Shown here: piece by piece, positions 9,142 to 17,156 of the stretch
How the letters are laid out: every line of letters begins with the position of its first letter
How positions within the stretch are numbered: the stretch's first letter is position 1
Origin: Blautia sp.
GTDB taxonomy: Bacteria > Bacillota > Clostridia > Lachnospirales > Lachnospiraceae
Direction: 5' to 3'
DNA: 64,000 bases
Assembly (NCBI GenBank): GCA_017463155.1
Contig: JAFTPT010000044.1
Coordinates: 1 to 64,000, forward strand
Notes under the pieces: model-generated
Told to the model about the DNA's origin: nothing
The model's input: only the letters and a program-made list of their open reading frames with translations
Databases searched by the model: none
Position numbers and translations under genes: made by a program

Positions 9142-10051
9142 AATCCTCCGGAACCGGAGCAGTCACCGTAACAGAAGTGTTTGTGAACGGATGCATGAAC
9201 TGAATCGATTCACAGTGCAGAAGCGCCCGGGTGGTCCCTTTCGGATCATCCGGGTTTTCTTTTTGGCTGCGTGGATTGTAGATCGGATCACCGAGAAGCG
9301 GATGCCCTGCGGCTGCCATGTGGACCCGGATCTGGTGTGTGCGGCCGGTCTCCAGTGTGAGCCGGAGAAGAGTAGAGTCCCGGCCGGTAAAACGCTCCAG
9401 GACACGTCCGTGGGTCACGGCTGTCTTTCCGTCCGGGGATACGATCATCCGGTTCAGTACATCGGTCTCCTTTTTGAGCGGCAGGTCGATGGTGAAGGTG
9501 TCCCGTCCGACCAGCCCTGAGACAAGAGCCAGATAGGTTTTGTGCATGGTCCCCTGTCCGGACAGCCTCGAGGCCGCGGTGCGGTTTTTGGCAAACAGGA
9601 TGGCACCGGAGGTATCCTTGTCAAGGCGGCCGACAGAGCGTGGGACTAACGTGAGGCCCTGCTTCTGGTAAAAACCGCAGAGGGCGTTTGCCATGGTGTC
9701 GGCGTAGTGGCCGTGGCTGGGATGCACGGGGATACCGGCCGGTTTATTGAGGATGACCACGTCCTCATCTTCCCAAAGGATATCGATGGGAACAACAATG
9801 CTTTCATCATGCCATACCTGCAGTGCGGAGGGAGGTTCCTTTTCCTCCAGAAGCACGGAGAGCGCATCTCCCGGTACCACGGGATGCCGTACGGTGATAC
9901 GCTCCCCGTTCAGAAGAATGCCGCCCGGCAGGTATTTGGAGGTGCGGATCTGACGGACGGTCAGGCGCAGCTCTTTTTTTAATACGTCCAGCGCAGTCCG
10001 GTAAGTGCCGGCATCCTCCGGCTGCAGCCGGTATTCGATCCTTCGCTCCAT
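9131..10051 (-). CDS. RluA-family 23S rRNA/tRNA pseudouridine synthase
   Basis: This 306-residue enzyme isomerises uridine to pseudouridine in RNA. The catalytic motif GRLDKDTSG (residues 141-149) carries the essential Asp. The N-terminus has an S4-like segment (about 35-50), and LNKPAGIPVHPS (about 101-112) is the other family signature. The start codon lies 1 nt after the stop of the upstream lipoprotein gene, so the two are coupled. Its end overlaps the end of convergent nrdD by 11 bp, leaving no room for separate terminators. Which uridine is modified (RluD, RluC or other type) cannot be decided from the sequence. Confidence 0.88.
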   Translation of the reverse strand: MERRIEYRLQPEDAGTYRTALDVLKKELRLTVRQIRTSKYLPGGILLNGERITVRHPVVPGDALSVLLEEKEPPSALQVWHDESIVVPIDILWEDEDVVILNKPAGIPVHPSHGHYADTMANALCGFYQKQGLTLVPRSVGRLDKDTSGAILFAKNRTAASRLSGQGTMHKTYLALVSGLVGRDTFTIDLPLKKETDVLNRMIVSPDGKTAVTHGRVLERFTGRDSTLLRLTLETGRTHQIRVHMAAAGHPLLGDPIYNPRSQKENPDDPKGTTRALLHCESIQFMHPFTNTSVTVTAPVPEDFRP

Positions 10052-10052
10052 A

Positions 10053-11189
10053 TCAGAAGATATCCCTGATCTTCAGACTCTCCAGGATGTTTGTCCCGGC
10101 GGAAGCGGCCGGATCGATGATGATGCTGACACCCGAGCCGATCAGCAGGCCGCCGGTCGAAGAGTCCGGGACGTCCGTGGTGCGGCAGGTGACCCGCATG
10201 CCGTCATCCGTAAGCACGGTGACGGTATCCTTTGTATAGCCGACGACAGTGCCGCTCACCGTTCCGGTCAGCTTGGCCGGCTTGACCTTTTCGGGATTGT
10301 CGCCGGCGACGGACAGGATGGAGATGCCGCTCAGACTGTCCTTCCCGGTCATCTCGCCGGTATAGCGGATGTTGACGCCCGTGTCCGGCAGAAATCCGCC
10401 GTTGAAGAACGAGATCTCACCGGAGATATCCAGATCTATATCCTTGTCAAAGCCGTTGACGTTCAGCTTCAGGAGATTGCCGCTGACGCCCAGGATGGAA
10501 GCGTGGACATTCTTGAAATGATTGCTGTCAAGGCCGTCCACCAGTTCTTTCCAGGGCGGGGCCTTGTAGGGATCGATGTCCGAGATGCTGACCACCTTGA
10601 CGTGGGAGGCATCCTGAATGGGATCGCCGACGGAATCCTCGGTGATGATCTCACCGATATAGTGCAGATACATGGTGCTGGAACCGTTCAGTCCCTTCTG
10701 GTAATACTGTTTGGCCCCGGCCGTGGGGAAGGTGATGGTCTCGCCGTCCTCCGTCCGGAAGGTGCAGGAGTAGGTCGTCATGTTCAGGATCGTGCCGGTC
10801 AGCAGATGGTCCGCCGCTTCTTCCTTCGGAAGGATGACGTCCGCTACCTTCAGCACCGTGACAGAGCTTGTGTCGGTCTCAGACAGGCGGCCTTCGTAGA
10901 TGACGCTGATGTCCGTTCCGGCCAGCATTCCGTGGGTGCATTCCAGCATCGCCTCCGACAGGTCGAACGTGTAGTGCAGGTTGTCGGAGAGGAGCGTGAG
11001 TGTCATTCCGTCAAAGGACTGCAGCTGTCCGCTGATCTCGTCCATATAGACCCGCTCCCTGGGGGAGGGGGATTCGGTCGGAGATGCATCCCGCCCAAGC
11101 AGGTACCGGTCGGTCAGATCGCCGAGGGCACAGCCGGAGGAAACAAGGATGAAAGACAGACAAATCAAAGGCAGGATCGATCTTTTCAT
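10053..11189 (-). CDS. Lipoprotein of unknown function
   Basis: A lipoprotein signal is visible: basic start, hydrophobic run, then VSSGC with Cys20. The remaining residues (378 in total) are beta-rich, with repeated stretches of the type TGTVSGTVVGYTKDTVTVLT, suggesting several small beta-barrel units that recur along the chain. I do not recognise a named domain. It is transcribed divergently from folT and directly upstream of the pseudouridine synthase, probably as a two-gene operon. An envelope-anchored role is inferred from the signal only. Confidence 0.65.
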   Translation of the reverse strand: MKRSILPLICLSFILVSSGCALGDLTDRYLLGRDASPTESPSPRERVYMDEISGQLQSFDGMTLTLLSDNLHYTFDLSEAMLECTHGMLAGTDISVIYEGRLSETDTSSVTVLKVADVILPKEEAADHLLTGTILNMTTYSCTFRTEDGETITFPTAGAKQYYQKGLNGSSTMYLHYIGEIITEDSVGDPIQDASHVKVVSISDIDPYKAPPWKELVDGLDSNHFKNVHASILGVSGNLLKLNVNGFDKDIDLDISGEISFFNGGFLPDTGVNIRYTGEMTGKDSLSGISILSVAGDNPEKVKPAKLTGTVSGTVVGYTKDTVTVLTDDGMRVTCRTTDVPDSSTGGLLIGSGVSIIIDPAASAGTNILESLKIRDIF

Positions 11190-11253
11190 GGATAACTCCT
11201 TCTTTGTTCACAGACAATTCACAGATTTCTTGCCTCGAAACAGGAAAAGCCTA

Positions 11254-11281
11254 TTGATAATTCTTTATAGTGTGTTATAAT
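11254..11281 (+). promoter_or_regulatory. Promoter of the folT transcript
   Basis: TTGATA (11254-11259) and TATAAT (11276-11281) are 16 bp apart. The predicted start near 11288 lies 10 nt before the riboswitch. Confidence 0.65.
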
Positions 11282-11297
11282 GCAGATAAATAAATAA

Positions 11298-11404
11298 TAG
11301 CGAAGTAGGAATTTGTGCGTCAAGTGTTCATTGGCTGGGGAGTCGCCGTGAAACGAAAAACAGCCTGCCGGCTGTTTACGATACATTTTCCGCACCCGTT
11401 GCTA
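11298..11404 (+). ncRNA. THF (tetrahydrofolate) riboswitch
   Basis: The class signature is present in order: GTAG (11305-11308), GCGTCAAGTG (11317-11326), GGGGAGTCG (11337-11345) and a CGAAAA segment (11354-11359). The closing helix P1 pairs TAGCGA (11298-11303) with TTGCTA (11399-11404). An inner helix CAGCC/GGCTG is also visible. THF riboswitches in Firmicutes control folate uptake and synthesis genes, and the next gene is a FolT-type transporter component, which supports the call. The 80-nt stretch to the start codon is the likely expression platform; I did not resolve its alternative fold. Confidence 0.75.
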
Positions 11405-11485
11405 CATATGAGGACATCTCATAATGTGGAGGGATTATTATTTATCGTAACTCTATGTTCTTTGCATTATGGAGGTGTTTTTATT

Positions 11486-12055
11486 ATGCAGAAAAACAGA
11501 AGCTTTTTCAGTGTAACGACCCTTGTTTACATGGCGCTCTTTACGGCTCTGCATATCGTTCTGACCAGAGTCCTCGTGATCGATCTGGGTTCCTACCGGA
11601 TCTCGGTCGGCACCGTAGCGACGATCATGGCGGGCCTGTGGCTAGGTCCGGTGGCCGGCGGTACGGTCGGCCTGGTTTCCGATATCCTCGGATGTTTTAT
11701 CAGGGGCTATGCCGTCAATCCGTTCATCACGGTGGCGGCGATCCTCTGGGGTGTGATCCCGGCGCTCGCAAGGCCGATGATGGCAAAGTACGGGCGGAAG
11801 GGCAAAACAGCCGTGCTCTGTGCTTCCATTGCCGTTACGGCCGTGTTCAGCACACTGATCATCACAACGGCCGGTCTGGTCCTGCTGCTGGGATATAATT
11901 TCTACGCGATCATGCCGGGACGTCTTGTGCAGTTCGCGATGCTGACCCCGATCTACTGCGTGCTGAGCTGTCTTCTGTATTTCAGCCCGCTGACAGCACT
12001 GGTGACCGGCAATACCGCGGTTTCACGTAAAGGTCTTCAGAAAACGACCGTCTGA
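11486..12055 (+). CDS. folT: Folate ECF transporter substrate-binding (S) component
   Basis: S components are small membrane proteins that bind a vitamin and associate with a shared EcfAAT energising module, which is not in this window. The 189-residue product has about five to six hydrophobic segments and the S-component pattern (LTRVLVIDLGSYRIS early, then GPVAGGTVGLVSDILGC). Folate is inferred from resemblance to FolT and from the THF riboswitch upstream. ATG 11486 was chosen because GGAGGTG (11471-11477) precedes it by 8 nt. It ends one base before the convergent GNAT gene. Confidence 0.8.
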   Translation: MQKNRSFFSVTTLVYMALFTALHIVLTRVLVIDLGSYRISVGTVATIMAGLWLGPVAGGTVGLVSDILGCFIRGYAVNPFITVAAILWGVIPALARPMMAKYGRKGKTAVLCASIAVTAVFSTLIITTAGLVLLLGYNFYAIMPGRLVQFAMLTPIYCVLSCLLYFSPLTALVTGNTAVSRKGLQKTTV

Positions 12056-12817
12056 TCACGCGCCGCCAAGAGGCTGCACCCGGAACCAGTAGGTATACAT
12101 GTTTTCGAAACCAAGTGATCTGTACAGATGCTGCGCCGGGTCATTGCCGCTTACGACCTGCAGGTACGCATTGGTTGCTCCCCGGTTATAACCTTCCTGC
12201 AGAAGGCCGGTGCAGATCTGTCTTGCATATCCGCATCTGCGGTGATCCTCCCGCACGTGGATGGCGTAGATACCGATATAGTCGCGGTCAAGGATGCCAA
12301 GGCCTGTGGCGATGATCTCGTTATTTTCGGAGATCGAAACGCACAGGGTCTCCTTGGGGATCGCCCGGTACATGGACGGAACCACAGCCCGGTGGACCGG
12401 GTCGACCGTTCCTTTCAGGCGGAAAAGCGCCTCGATCCATTCCCCGTCGATCGTTTCACGGAAACGAATGTCCGGGCAGGGCTCTAAAGGGCCGAGACCG
12501 TCGAGCGACCGTGTCATGACGTCGGTCATATGTTCCAGATGATACCCCCTGTTTTCCAGCATGTAATCAAAGTCCTGGGAAACCAGGGGGCTTATTTTAA
12601 ATATGGCAGGCGTTCCAAGCCTTTTGTAGACCCCCTCACAGTAGGGGATCTTTTCACGCCAGGGCAGGACGGAGGCGCCAAACTGCTCCACACTGTTCGT
12701 TCTGTGCGTGTAGAAATAGGAAAAACGCAGGATCCATCCGTCATACAGTTCCATCTTGTGGGATGGCCAGGCGTTCAGAGACATATCTTCGATCTTTTTC
12801 ATCTTTTCATTCATCAT
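12056..12817 (-). CDS. GNAT-family N-acetyltransferase
   Basis: The 253-residue protein carries a C-terminal GNAT fold. The acetyl-CoA binding motif A is seen as VREDHRRCGYARQ with the R/QxxGxG/A pattern, followed by the NDPAQHLYRSLGF segment of motif B. The N-terminal 100 residues resemble the extension found in other Clostridia GNAT proteins. The acetylated substrate is unknown. The gene ends head-on against folT with no intergenic space. Confidence 0.78.
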   Translation of the reverse strand: MMNEKMKKIEDMSLNAWPSHKMELYDGWILRFSYFYTHRTNSVEQFGASVLPWREKIPYCEGVYKRLGTPAIFKISPLVSQDFDYMLENRGYHLEHMTDVMTRSLDGLGPLEPCPDIRFRETIDGEWIEALFRLKGTVDPVHRAVVPSMYRAIPKETLCVSISENNEIIATGLGILDRDYIGIYAIHVREDHRRCGYARQICTGLLQEGYNRGATNAYLQVVSGNDPAQHLYRSLGFENMYTYWFRVQPLGGA

Positions 12818-12862
12818 TTCTCTATTTTAAACCTGCGGTGGCAGAACCCTGTAACCGGCAGT

Positions 12863-13471
12863 TCATAGCATTCCATTTATAACCGGCAGCAGCTGTGAGG
12901 TGAGGACGGCGTGACCTTTTCCGGTCAGGTGAACGCCGTCGATGGTGAGGGCGGACGCGGGTCCCGCAGCCATGAGGGGCTCCTGGAGAGCCACGAAAGG
13001 ACATCCGGCTTCCTCGGCCAGCGAACGGATCCGATCCGACATCCGCATACGCAGAGACTGCCAGGTACGCATCTCCCAGGGCTCGTCAAACAGGAATGGT
13101 TCCATGACGAGAAAGGGGATCCTTTCTTCCCGGAAAACAGACAGAAGATGCCGGTAATTCTCCTCGAAGCGGTCAAGCTGCTTTTCCACAAAGCGGGGCG
13201 AACCGTGGGCGTCCATGATCATGGCCACGTCGTTGATCCCGATCAGGATCGTGACCAGGTCAGGCTCCGAATGGAGATACTCGGAGGCGGCTCTTTCCAG
13301 AAGCCGCAGCACGGTAAAGCCGTCCACGCCTTTATTGATGAAACGGATCTCGGAAGAGCGTTCACGAAAATGGCTGGCAAGCAGGCTTACATAACCGTTT
13401 CCAAGCGGCGGAAAGTCAAAAAGCCGGCCGCAGTCCGTAATACTGTCGCCGATGCAGAGGATTGTTTTCAT
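12863..13471 (-). CDS. SGNH/GDSL-family hydrolase
   Basis: The 202-residue protein begins MKTILCIGDSITD; GDS carries the nucleophile Ser in block I. A GINDV segment (block III) provides the oxyanion Asn, and DGVHLTGKGH near the C-terminus gives the catalytic Asp and His (block V). These enzymes are esterases or lipases of broad range, often removing acetyl groups from sugars. There is no signal peptide, so it should be cytoplasmic. Its promoter region is shared with the divergent pilus locus and contains Spo0A boxes. Confidence 0.85.
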   Translation of the reverse strand: MKTILCIGDSITDCGRLFDFPPLGNGYVSLLASHFRERSSEIRFINKGVDGFTVLRLLERAASEYLHSEPDLVTILIGINDVAMIMDAHGSPRFVEKQLDRFEENYRHLLSVFREERIPFLVMEPFLFDEPWEMRTWQSLRMRMSDRIRSLAEEAGCPFVALQEPLMAAGPASALTIDGVHLTGKGHAVLTSQLLPVINGML

Positions 13472-13507
13472 GGTATTCTCCCCGGACGGTTATTGGTTTA
13501 CGTAAGT

Positions 13508-13536
13508 ATGGTAGCATGGAAGAACGAAGCGGTCAA
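13508..13536 (-). promoter_or_regulatory. Promoter of the SGNH hydrolase gene
   Basis: On the minus strand TTGACC (plus 13531-13536) and TACCAT (plus 13508-13513) are 17 bp apart. The first Spo0A box starts 2 bp upstream of this -35 element. Confidence 0.5.
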
Positions 13537-13537
13537 G

Positions 13538-13594
13538 TGTCGAATATTGTCGAAAAATAGGAGAAAATGTCGAAATTTTTATGGCGATTCGACA
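13538..13594 (+). promoter_or_regulatory. Cluster of four Spo0A boxes between esterase and pilus genes
   Basis: The heptamer TGTCGAA, the exact Spo0A (0A) box, occurs at 13538-13544, 13548-13554 and 13568-13574, and in reverse at 13588-13594. The starts are 10, 20 and 20 bp apart, so all lie on the same helical face. The last two form the inner arms of a larger inverted repeat (13557-13605) whose outer arms are ATAGGAGA and TCTCCTAT. Spo0A is the master regulator of sporulation and stationary-phase genes; whether it activates or represses here cannot be told. Confidence 0.75.
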
Positions 13595-13604
13595 AAATCT
13601 CCTA

Positions 13605-13634
13605 TGGACACGAGGATAATTCATGGAGTATACT
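13605..13634 (+). promoter_or_regulatory. Candidate promoter of the Tad pilus operon
   Basis: TGGACA (13605-13610) and TATACT (13629-13634) are 18 bp apart, just downstream of the 0A boxes. The leader to the first start codon is about 67 nt. Confidence 0.5.
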
Positions 13635-13707
13635 GAAAACCATCCACCCGCCGACGCAGGAACCACACAGCAGGTATCCCGCCGGCGGACATGCAAAGGA
13701 GTTGTCT

Positions 13708-14145
13708 ATGGATCTCTCTTTCTGCTTTCCGGCTGTGGTATCCTCCGTGGCCATGGTGATGGACCTTGACAGTGACCGGGTCGATAACGGATGGCTGTTC
13801 TTCTCGGCAGCGGCCGGCGTCCTCCTTCATCTGGCCGGAGGCACATTTCCGCCCTGGAGTTCCTGCCTTGCAGGGATGCTGCTGCCGGTCCTCCTTCTCG
13901 GCCCTTTTTTCTGCTTCCGGATGCTGGGGGCCGGGGACGTCAAGCTTTTCTGTACTCTGGGCCTCATGCTGGGAGCCGACCGCATCCTGACCTGCATGTT
14001 CGTGTCGTTTCTTTCCGGCGGCATCTACGTGATCGTCCGGATGGCAGCGGACCACTTTGTACGCCGGCAGATCCGTGCCGGAACCATTCACTTCACCATA
14101 CCCATCTGTCTCAGCATCTATCTTCACCTTGGAGGTGTCTTTTGA
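13708..14145 (+). CDS. Type IV prepilin peptidase (A24 family), first copy
   Basis: A24 peptidases cut the leader from Flp-type prepilins at the membrane. The 145-residue protein has about four hydrophobic segments and the catalytic GxGD motif as GAGDVKLF; an early DLDSDRV gives the other Asp. It is the small form without the methylase domain, as in TadV/CpaA. ATG 13708 is preceded by AAAGGAG at 13695-13701. The stop overlaps the TTG start of the next gene. A second, different A24 gene lies at 22723. Confidence 0.82.
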   Translation: MDLSFCFPAVVSSVAMVMDLDSDRVDNGWLFFSAAAGVLLHLAGGTFPPWSSCLAGMLLPVLLLGPFFCFRMLGAGDVKLFCTLGLMLGADRILTCMFVSFLSGGIYVIVRMAADHFVRRQIRAGTIHFTIPICLSIYLHLGGVF

Positions 14146-15167
14146 AAAGAAGTATCTTTGCCGTCTGTGATCTTGAGGCGTCCTATGCCGTCAATTTCAT
14201 GGAATTCCTGAATCAGAAAAAGAACATCCCGTTTGAGATCCAGGCCTTCACAAGCGTTGAAACACTGATCTCCTACGCGGCTTCGAACCCGATCGAGCTT
14301 CTGCTGATCTCGGATAAAGCGATGTGCCGGGAGGTGCGGGAGCTGAAGATCGGAAAGATCGTGATCCTGTCGGAGGGGGCCCGTATGCCCGGACTGGATC
14401 AGTACCCAAGTGTATACAAGTATCAGGCCTCCTCGGATGTGATCCGGGAGGTGATGAGCTGCTACGGGGCAAGAGAGGAGGAAGTTCAGGCAAGGTTCCC
14501 GGTATTGAAGAAGACTACGGAGATACTGGGCGTCTATTCGCCGCTCCGGCGATGCCTGAAAACCTCGATTGCCCTGACGATCGGACAGATCCTGGCACGG
14601 CAGAAACCGACCCTGTACCTGAACATGGAGGAGTATGCAGGGTTTGAGGAAATGTTCGGGAGAAGCTTTGACGAGAATCTGAGCGATCTTCTGTACTACA
14701 CCGGCCAGGAAAATCCGAATATCGTCCACCGCATGAACGGTATGATCCAGAATGTGGGGAATCTTGATTTTATCCCGCCGGTCCGTTCTCCCTGGGATAT
14801 CCGGAGTACGGGCTATGAGGACTGGAAAAGACTTTTGACGGAGATCATCGGGAACAGCTGCTATGAGGTGCTGGTGCTGGATCTCGGAAGTGAAGTGGAT
14901 GAGCTTTTCAAGCTCCTGAAGCTCTGCGACCGGATCTACATGCCGGTACTGCAGGATACGATGTCCCAGTGCAAGCTCCAGCAGTATGAGAAACTGCAGA
15001 AGGCCTGGGACTGTGAGAAAATCATGGAAAAGACGACGAAACTCACCCCGCCGTTCCATGCGGGGAGGCAGACCTCCGGCACGACCTACGCGGAGCAGCT
15101 CCTGTGGAGCGAGCTCGGGGATTATCTGCGGCAGGTCCTGCGCCGGGAGGGAAGAAAGATCATATGA
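14142..15167 (+). CDS. TadZ/CpaE-like pilus-localisation ATPase homologue
   Basis: The 341-residue protein has an N-terminal receiver-like part (about 1-115, starting FAVCDLEASYAVNFMEFL) and a C-terminal MinD/ParA-like part. The P-loop region GVYSPLRRCLKTS keeps the final KTS but lacks the KGG signature of the deviant Walker A, so ATP use is doubtful. EVLVLDLGSE resembles the Walker B strand. TTG 14142 was chosen because GGAGGTG (14131-14137) precedes it and it overlaps the previous stop. TadZ proteins place the pilus machine in the cell. The next tad gene begins 2 kb away, beyond a gene on the other strand. Confidence 0.68.
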   Translation: MKRSIFAVCDLEASYAVNFMEFLNQKKNIPFEIQAFTSVETLISYAASNPIELLLISDKAMCREVRELKIGKIVILSEGARMPGLDQYPSVYKYQASSDVIREVMSCYGAREEEVQARFPVLKKTTEILGVYSPLRRCLKTSIALTIGQILARQKPTLYLNMEEYAGFEEMFGRSFDENLSDLLYYTGQENPNIVHRMNGMIQNVGNLDFIPPVRSPWDIRSTGYEDWKRLLTEIIGNSCYEVLVLDLGSEVDELFKLLKLCDRIYMPVLQDTMSQCKLQQYEKLQKAWDCEKIMEKTTKLTPPFHAGRQTSGTTYAEQLLWSELGDYLRQVLRREGRKII

Positions 15168-15174
15168 TCACAGG

Positions 15175-17004
15175 TCACTGCTCCTGTGTGGGAGTGACCG
15201 GGATGGAGGTAAGCAGACGGAAATACTTGTCGTGTTTCTGCTCGAATTCCGCGTGGTACTGCTGGTCATCCGAATGATGCAGATTGTGGATGTACTGGTG
15301 CTCCTTACCGTTGATGGAATCGTCCGTCTTTCCCAGCATATAGACGCCCAGGTCCGAACACTGGTCGGAGATGCGCTCCATATGCAGCAGGATATTCTGG
15401 AATTCGATCCCGTTGAAGACGTCACACAGATCGTGGGTCATCCGGTACACATGGCGGTTGCGGAGATCATCGATCAGTTCATCGATGACTTCCTCGAGAG
15501 GCTCGATCCTCCTGGCGAGCCTGGCCTGACCGGTCTTGTAGGCTTCGGCGGAAAGCTCGAGGATATCGCGGATCGCGTCGGAAGCCACGTGGAGCTCGTC
15601 CTGCGCCGTTCTGGAGAATTCTTTTCCGGTCTCCCGCTGGGTGCGGATGTTCTCGGTAATGTTGACAGCCAGGTCACCGATCCGCTCGAAGGCGGTGAGG
15701 GCTTTCAGCTGGAAGCTGATGTTCCGGTTGTCTCTCTCCAGCGTGACATTGGGAGAGATCTGTACGATGTACTGGTTGGCCGCGTCGGCCATCCGGTCGA
15801 GCAGGTGTTCACGCTCATCGATCCGGGTGTAGCGGTTCTCATCAAATTCGAACAGCTGCTGCATGCAGGCGTTGAAATTGTGGATGGCAACATCCGCCAT
15901 GTTCCCGATCACATGCTCGGTCTCGTTGAGAGCCAGTGCCGGGTTGCTGATCAGATGCTGGTCAAGCTCGCGCAGGCTCTTTTCGATCTCGTAGTCTTCT
16001 TCGTTTACAGGCTTGTCGGGAACGATCTTTTCCGCCAGCAGTGCAAATACATTGCTGAAGGGCAGAAGCACGACGGCCGGGATCAGACGGAAGAGGCCGT
16101 GGATATTGGCCACGCCGCCGGAATTGAGGCTGCGGTGCCAGAGCTCATCGTTGATGATGCCGGTCCCGCGAAGGATCCCGATCACGATAAAGATGAGGGC
16201 GGCCGCACAGACATTATAGATAATGTGGATGAGGCAGGTCCGGATCTGCTCCGACTTGGCACCGATACGGCAGACCAGGTAGGTGGTGATGCAGTCACCG
16301 ATGTTGACGCCGACGATCACTGCGAACACGCCGGAGAAGGTGACGCCCACGCTGCTGGCGATGGACTGCAGGATACCGACCACGGCCGAGGAGCTCTGGA
16401 TGATCCCGGTCACGCCGGCACCGGCCAGGAATCCGAGGAAATGGTTATCCTCAAAGGAAACAAGGAGCCGGCTCAGGGCGTCGCTCATCGTTCCGACGGC
16501 GCTGCTCATGTTCATGAGGCCGACAAACAGGATGCCGAATCCGATGCAGATCGTGCCGACAGAGCTGACGGTCCGTTTGTTCTTTCCGATAAACATCAGA
16601 AGGAAGATGCCGATGACCAGGGCCAGGGGGGCCAGGTTGTCCGATTTAAAGAAATACAGGATACTGCTGCTTCCGGCGTTGACATCCATCAGACGGATGA
16701 TCTGAGATGTGATGGCCGTACCGACGTTCGCGCCGAATACGATCCCGATGGACTGGCGGAAGGTCAGGAATCCGGCACCGACCAGACCGACGGTCAATAC
16801 GATCGTGGCGGTGGAGCTCTGGATCATGCACGTCACCAGGGTGCCCAGGATAAAGCCCATGACGGGTTTGTTGGTCACCTTGGCCAGGGCCGTTTTCATC
16901 GCCTGGCCGGAACAGCTCTTCAGGCCGTCCCCCATCAGGCGCATACCGTAGAGAAACATGGCGAGTCCGCCAAGAAGTGAAACAATACGATAAAAAATAT
17001 CCAC
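15175..17004 (-). CDS. Na/Pi cotransporter family protein with PhoU-like domain
   Basis: The 609-residue protein starts with eight or so membrane segments containing the duplicated Na/Pi-cotransporter motif (GxxxTxxxQSSTATI near 65-75 and GIIQSSSAVVGILQS in the second half). After about 340 residues a soluble helical part follows that resembles PhoU. Members import phosphate with sodium. It faces the tad genes tail to tail on one side (8 bp) and diverges on the other, so it interrupts the pilus locus. Its own promoter lies at 17043-17071. Confidence 0.88.
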   Translation of the reverse strand: MDIFYRIVSLLGGLAMFLYGMRLMGDGLKSCSGQAMKTALAKVTNKPVMGFILGTLVTCMIQSSTATIVLTVGLVGAGFLTFRQSIGIVFGANVGTAITSQIIRLMDVNAGSSSILYFFKSDNLAPLALVIGIFLLMFIGKNKRTVSSVGTICIGFGILFVGLMNMSSAVGTMSDALSRLLVSFEDNHFLGFLAGAGVTGIIQSSSAVVGILQSIASSVGVTFSGVFAVIVGVNIGDCITTYLVCRIGAKSEQIRTCLIHIIYNVCAAALIFIVIGILRGTGIINDELWHRSLNSGGVANIHGLFRLIPAVVLLPFSNVFALLAEKIVPDKPVNEEDYEIEKSLRELDQHLISNPALALNETEHVIGNMADVAIHNFNACMQQLFEFDENRYTRIDEREHLLDRMADAANQYIVQISPNVTLERDNRNISFQLKALTAFERIGDLAVNITENIRTQRETGKEFSRTAQDELHVASDAIRDILELSAEAYKTGQARLARRIEPLEEVIDELIDDLRNRHVYRMTHDLCDVFNGIEFQNILLHMERISDQCSDLGVYMLGKTDDSINGKEHQYIHNLHHSDDQQYHAEFEQKHDKYFRLLTSIPVTPTQEQ

Positions 17005-17042
17005 TGTTTTTACTCTCCTGCATTAAGCCGCAAATTTTTTTA

Positions 17043-17071
17043 ATTGTACCATATAGATAAGGATTTGTCGA
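17043..17071 (-). promoter_or_regulatory. Promoter of the Na/Pi cotransporter gene
   Basis: On the minus strand TCGACA (plus 17066-17071) and TACAAT (plus 17043-17048) are 17 bp apart. The -35 region overlaps a near match to the Spo0A box (TGTCGAT). Confidence 0.6.
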
Positions 17072-17156
17072 TGTACTTATGTAAAGTGCAAAGCATATGA
17101 CTTGTATAAAAATCCGTACATGCTTCGCATACATTCGGGAAGAAAGGATGGAAGAA

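Noticed and set aside
17066-17072. A fifth Spo0A box (TGTCGAT) at the Na/Pi cotransporter promoter
   Set aside because: One mismatch and a single copy; it coincides with a -35 element, so chance is likely.
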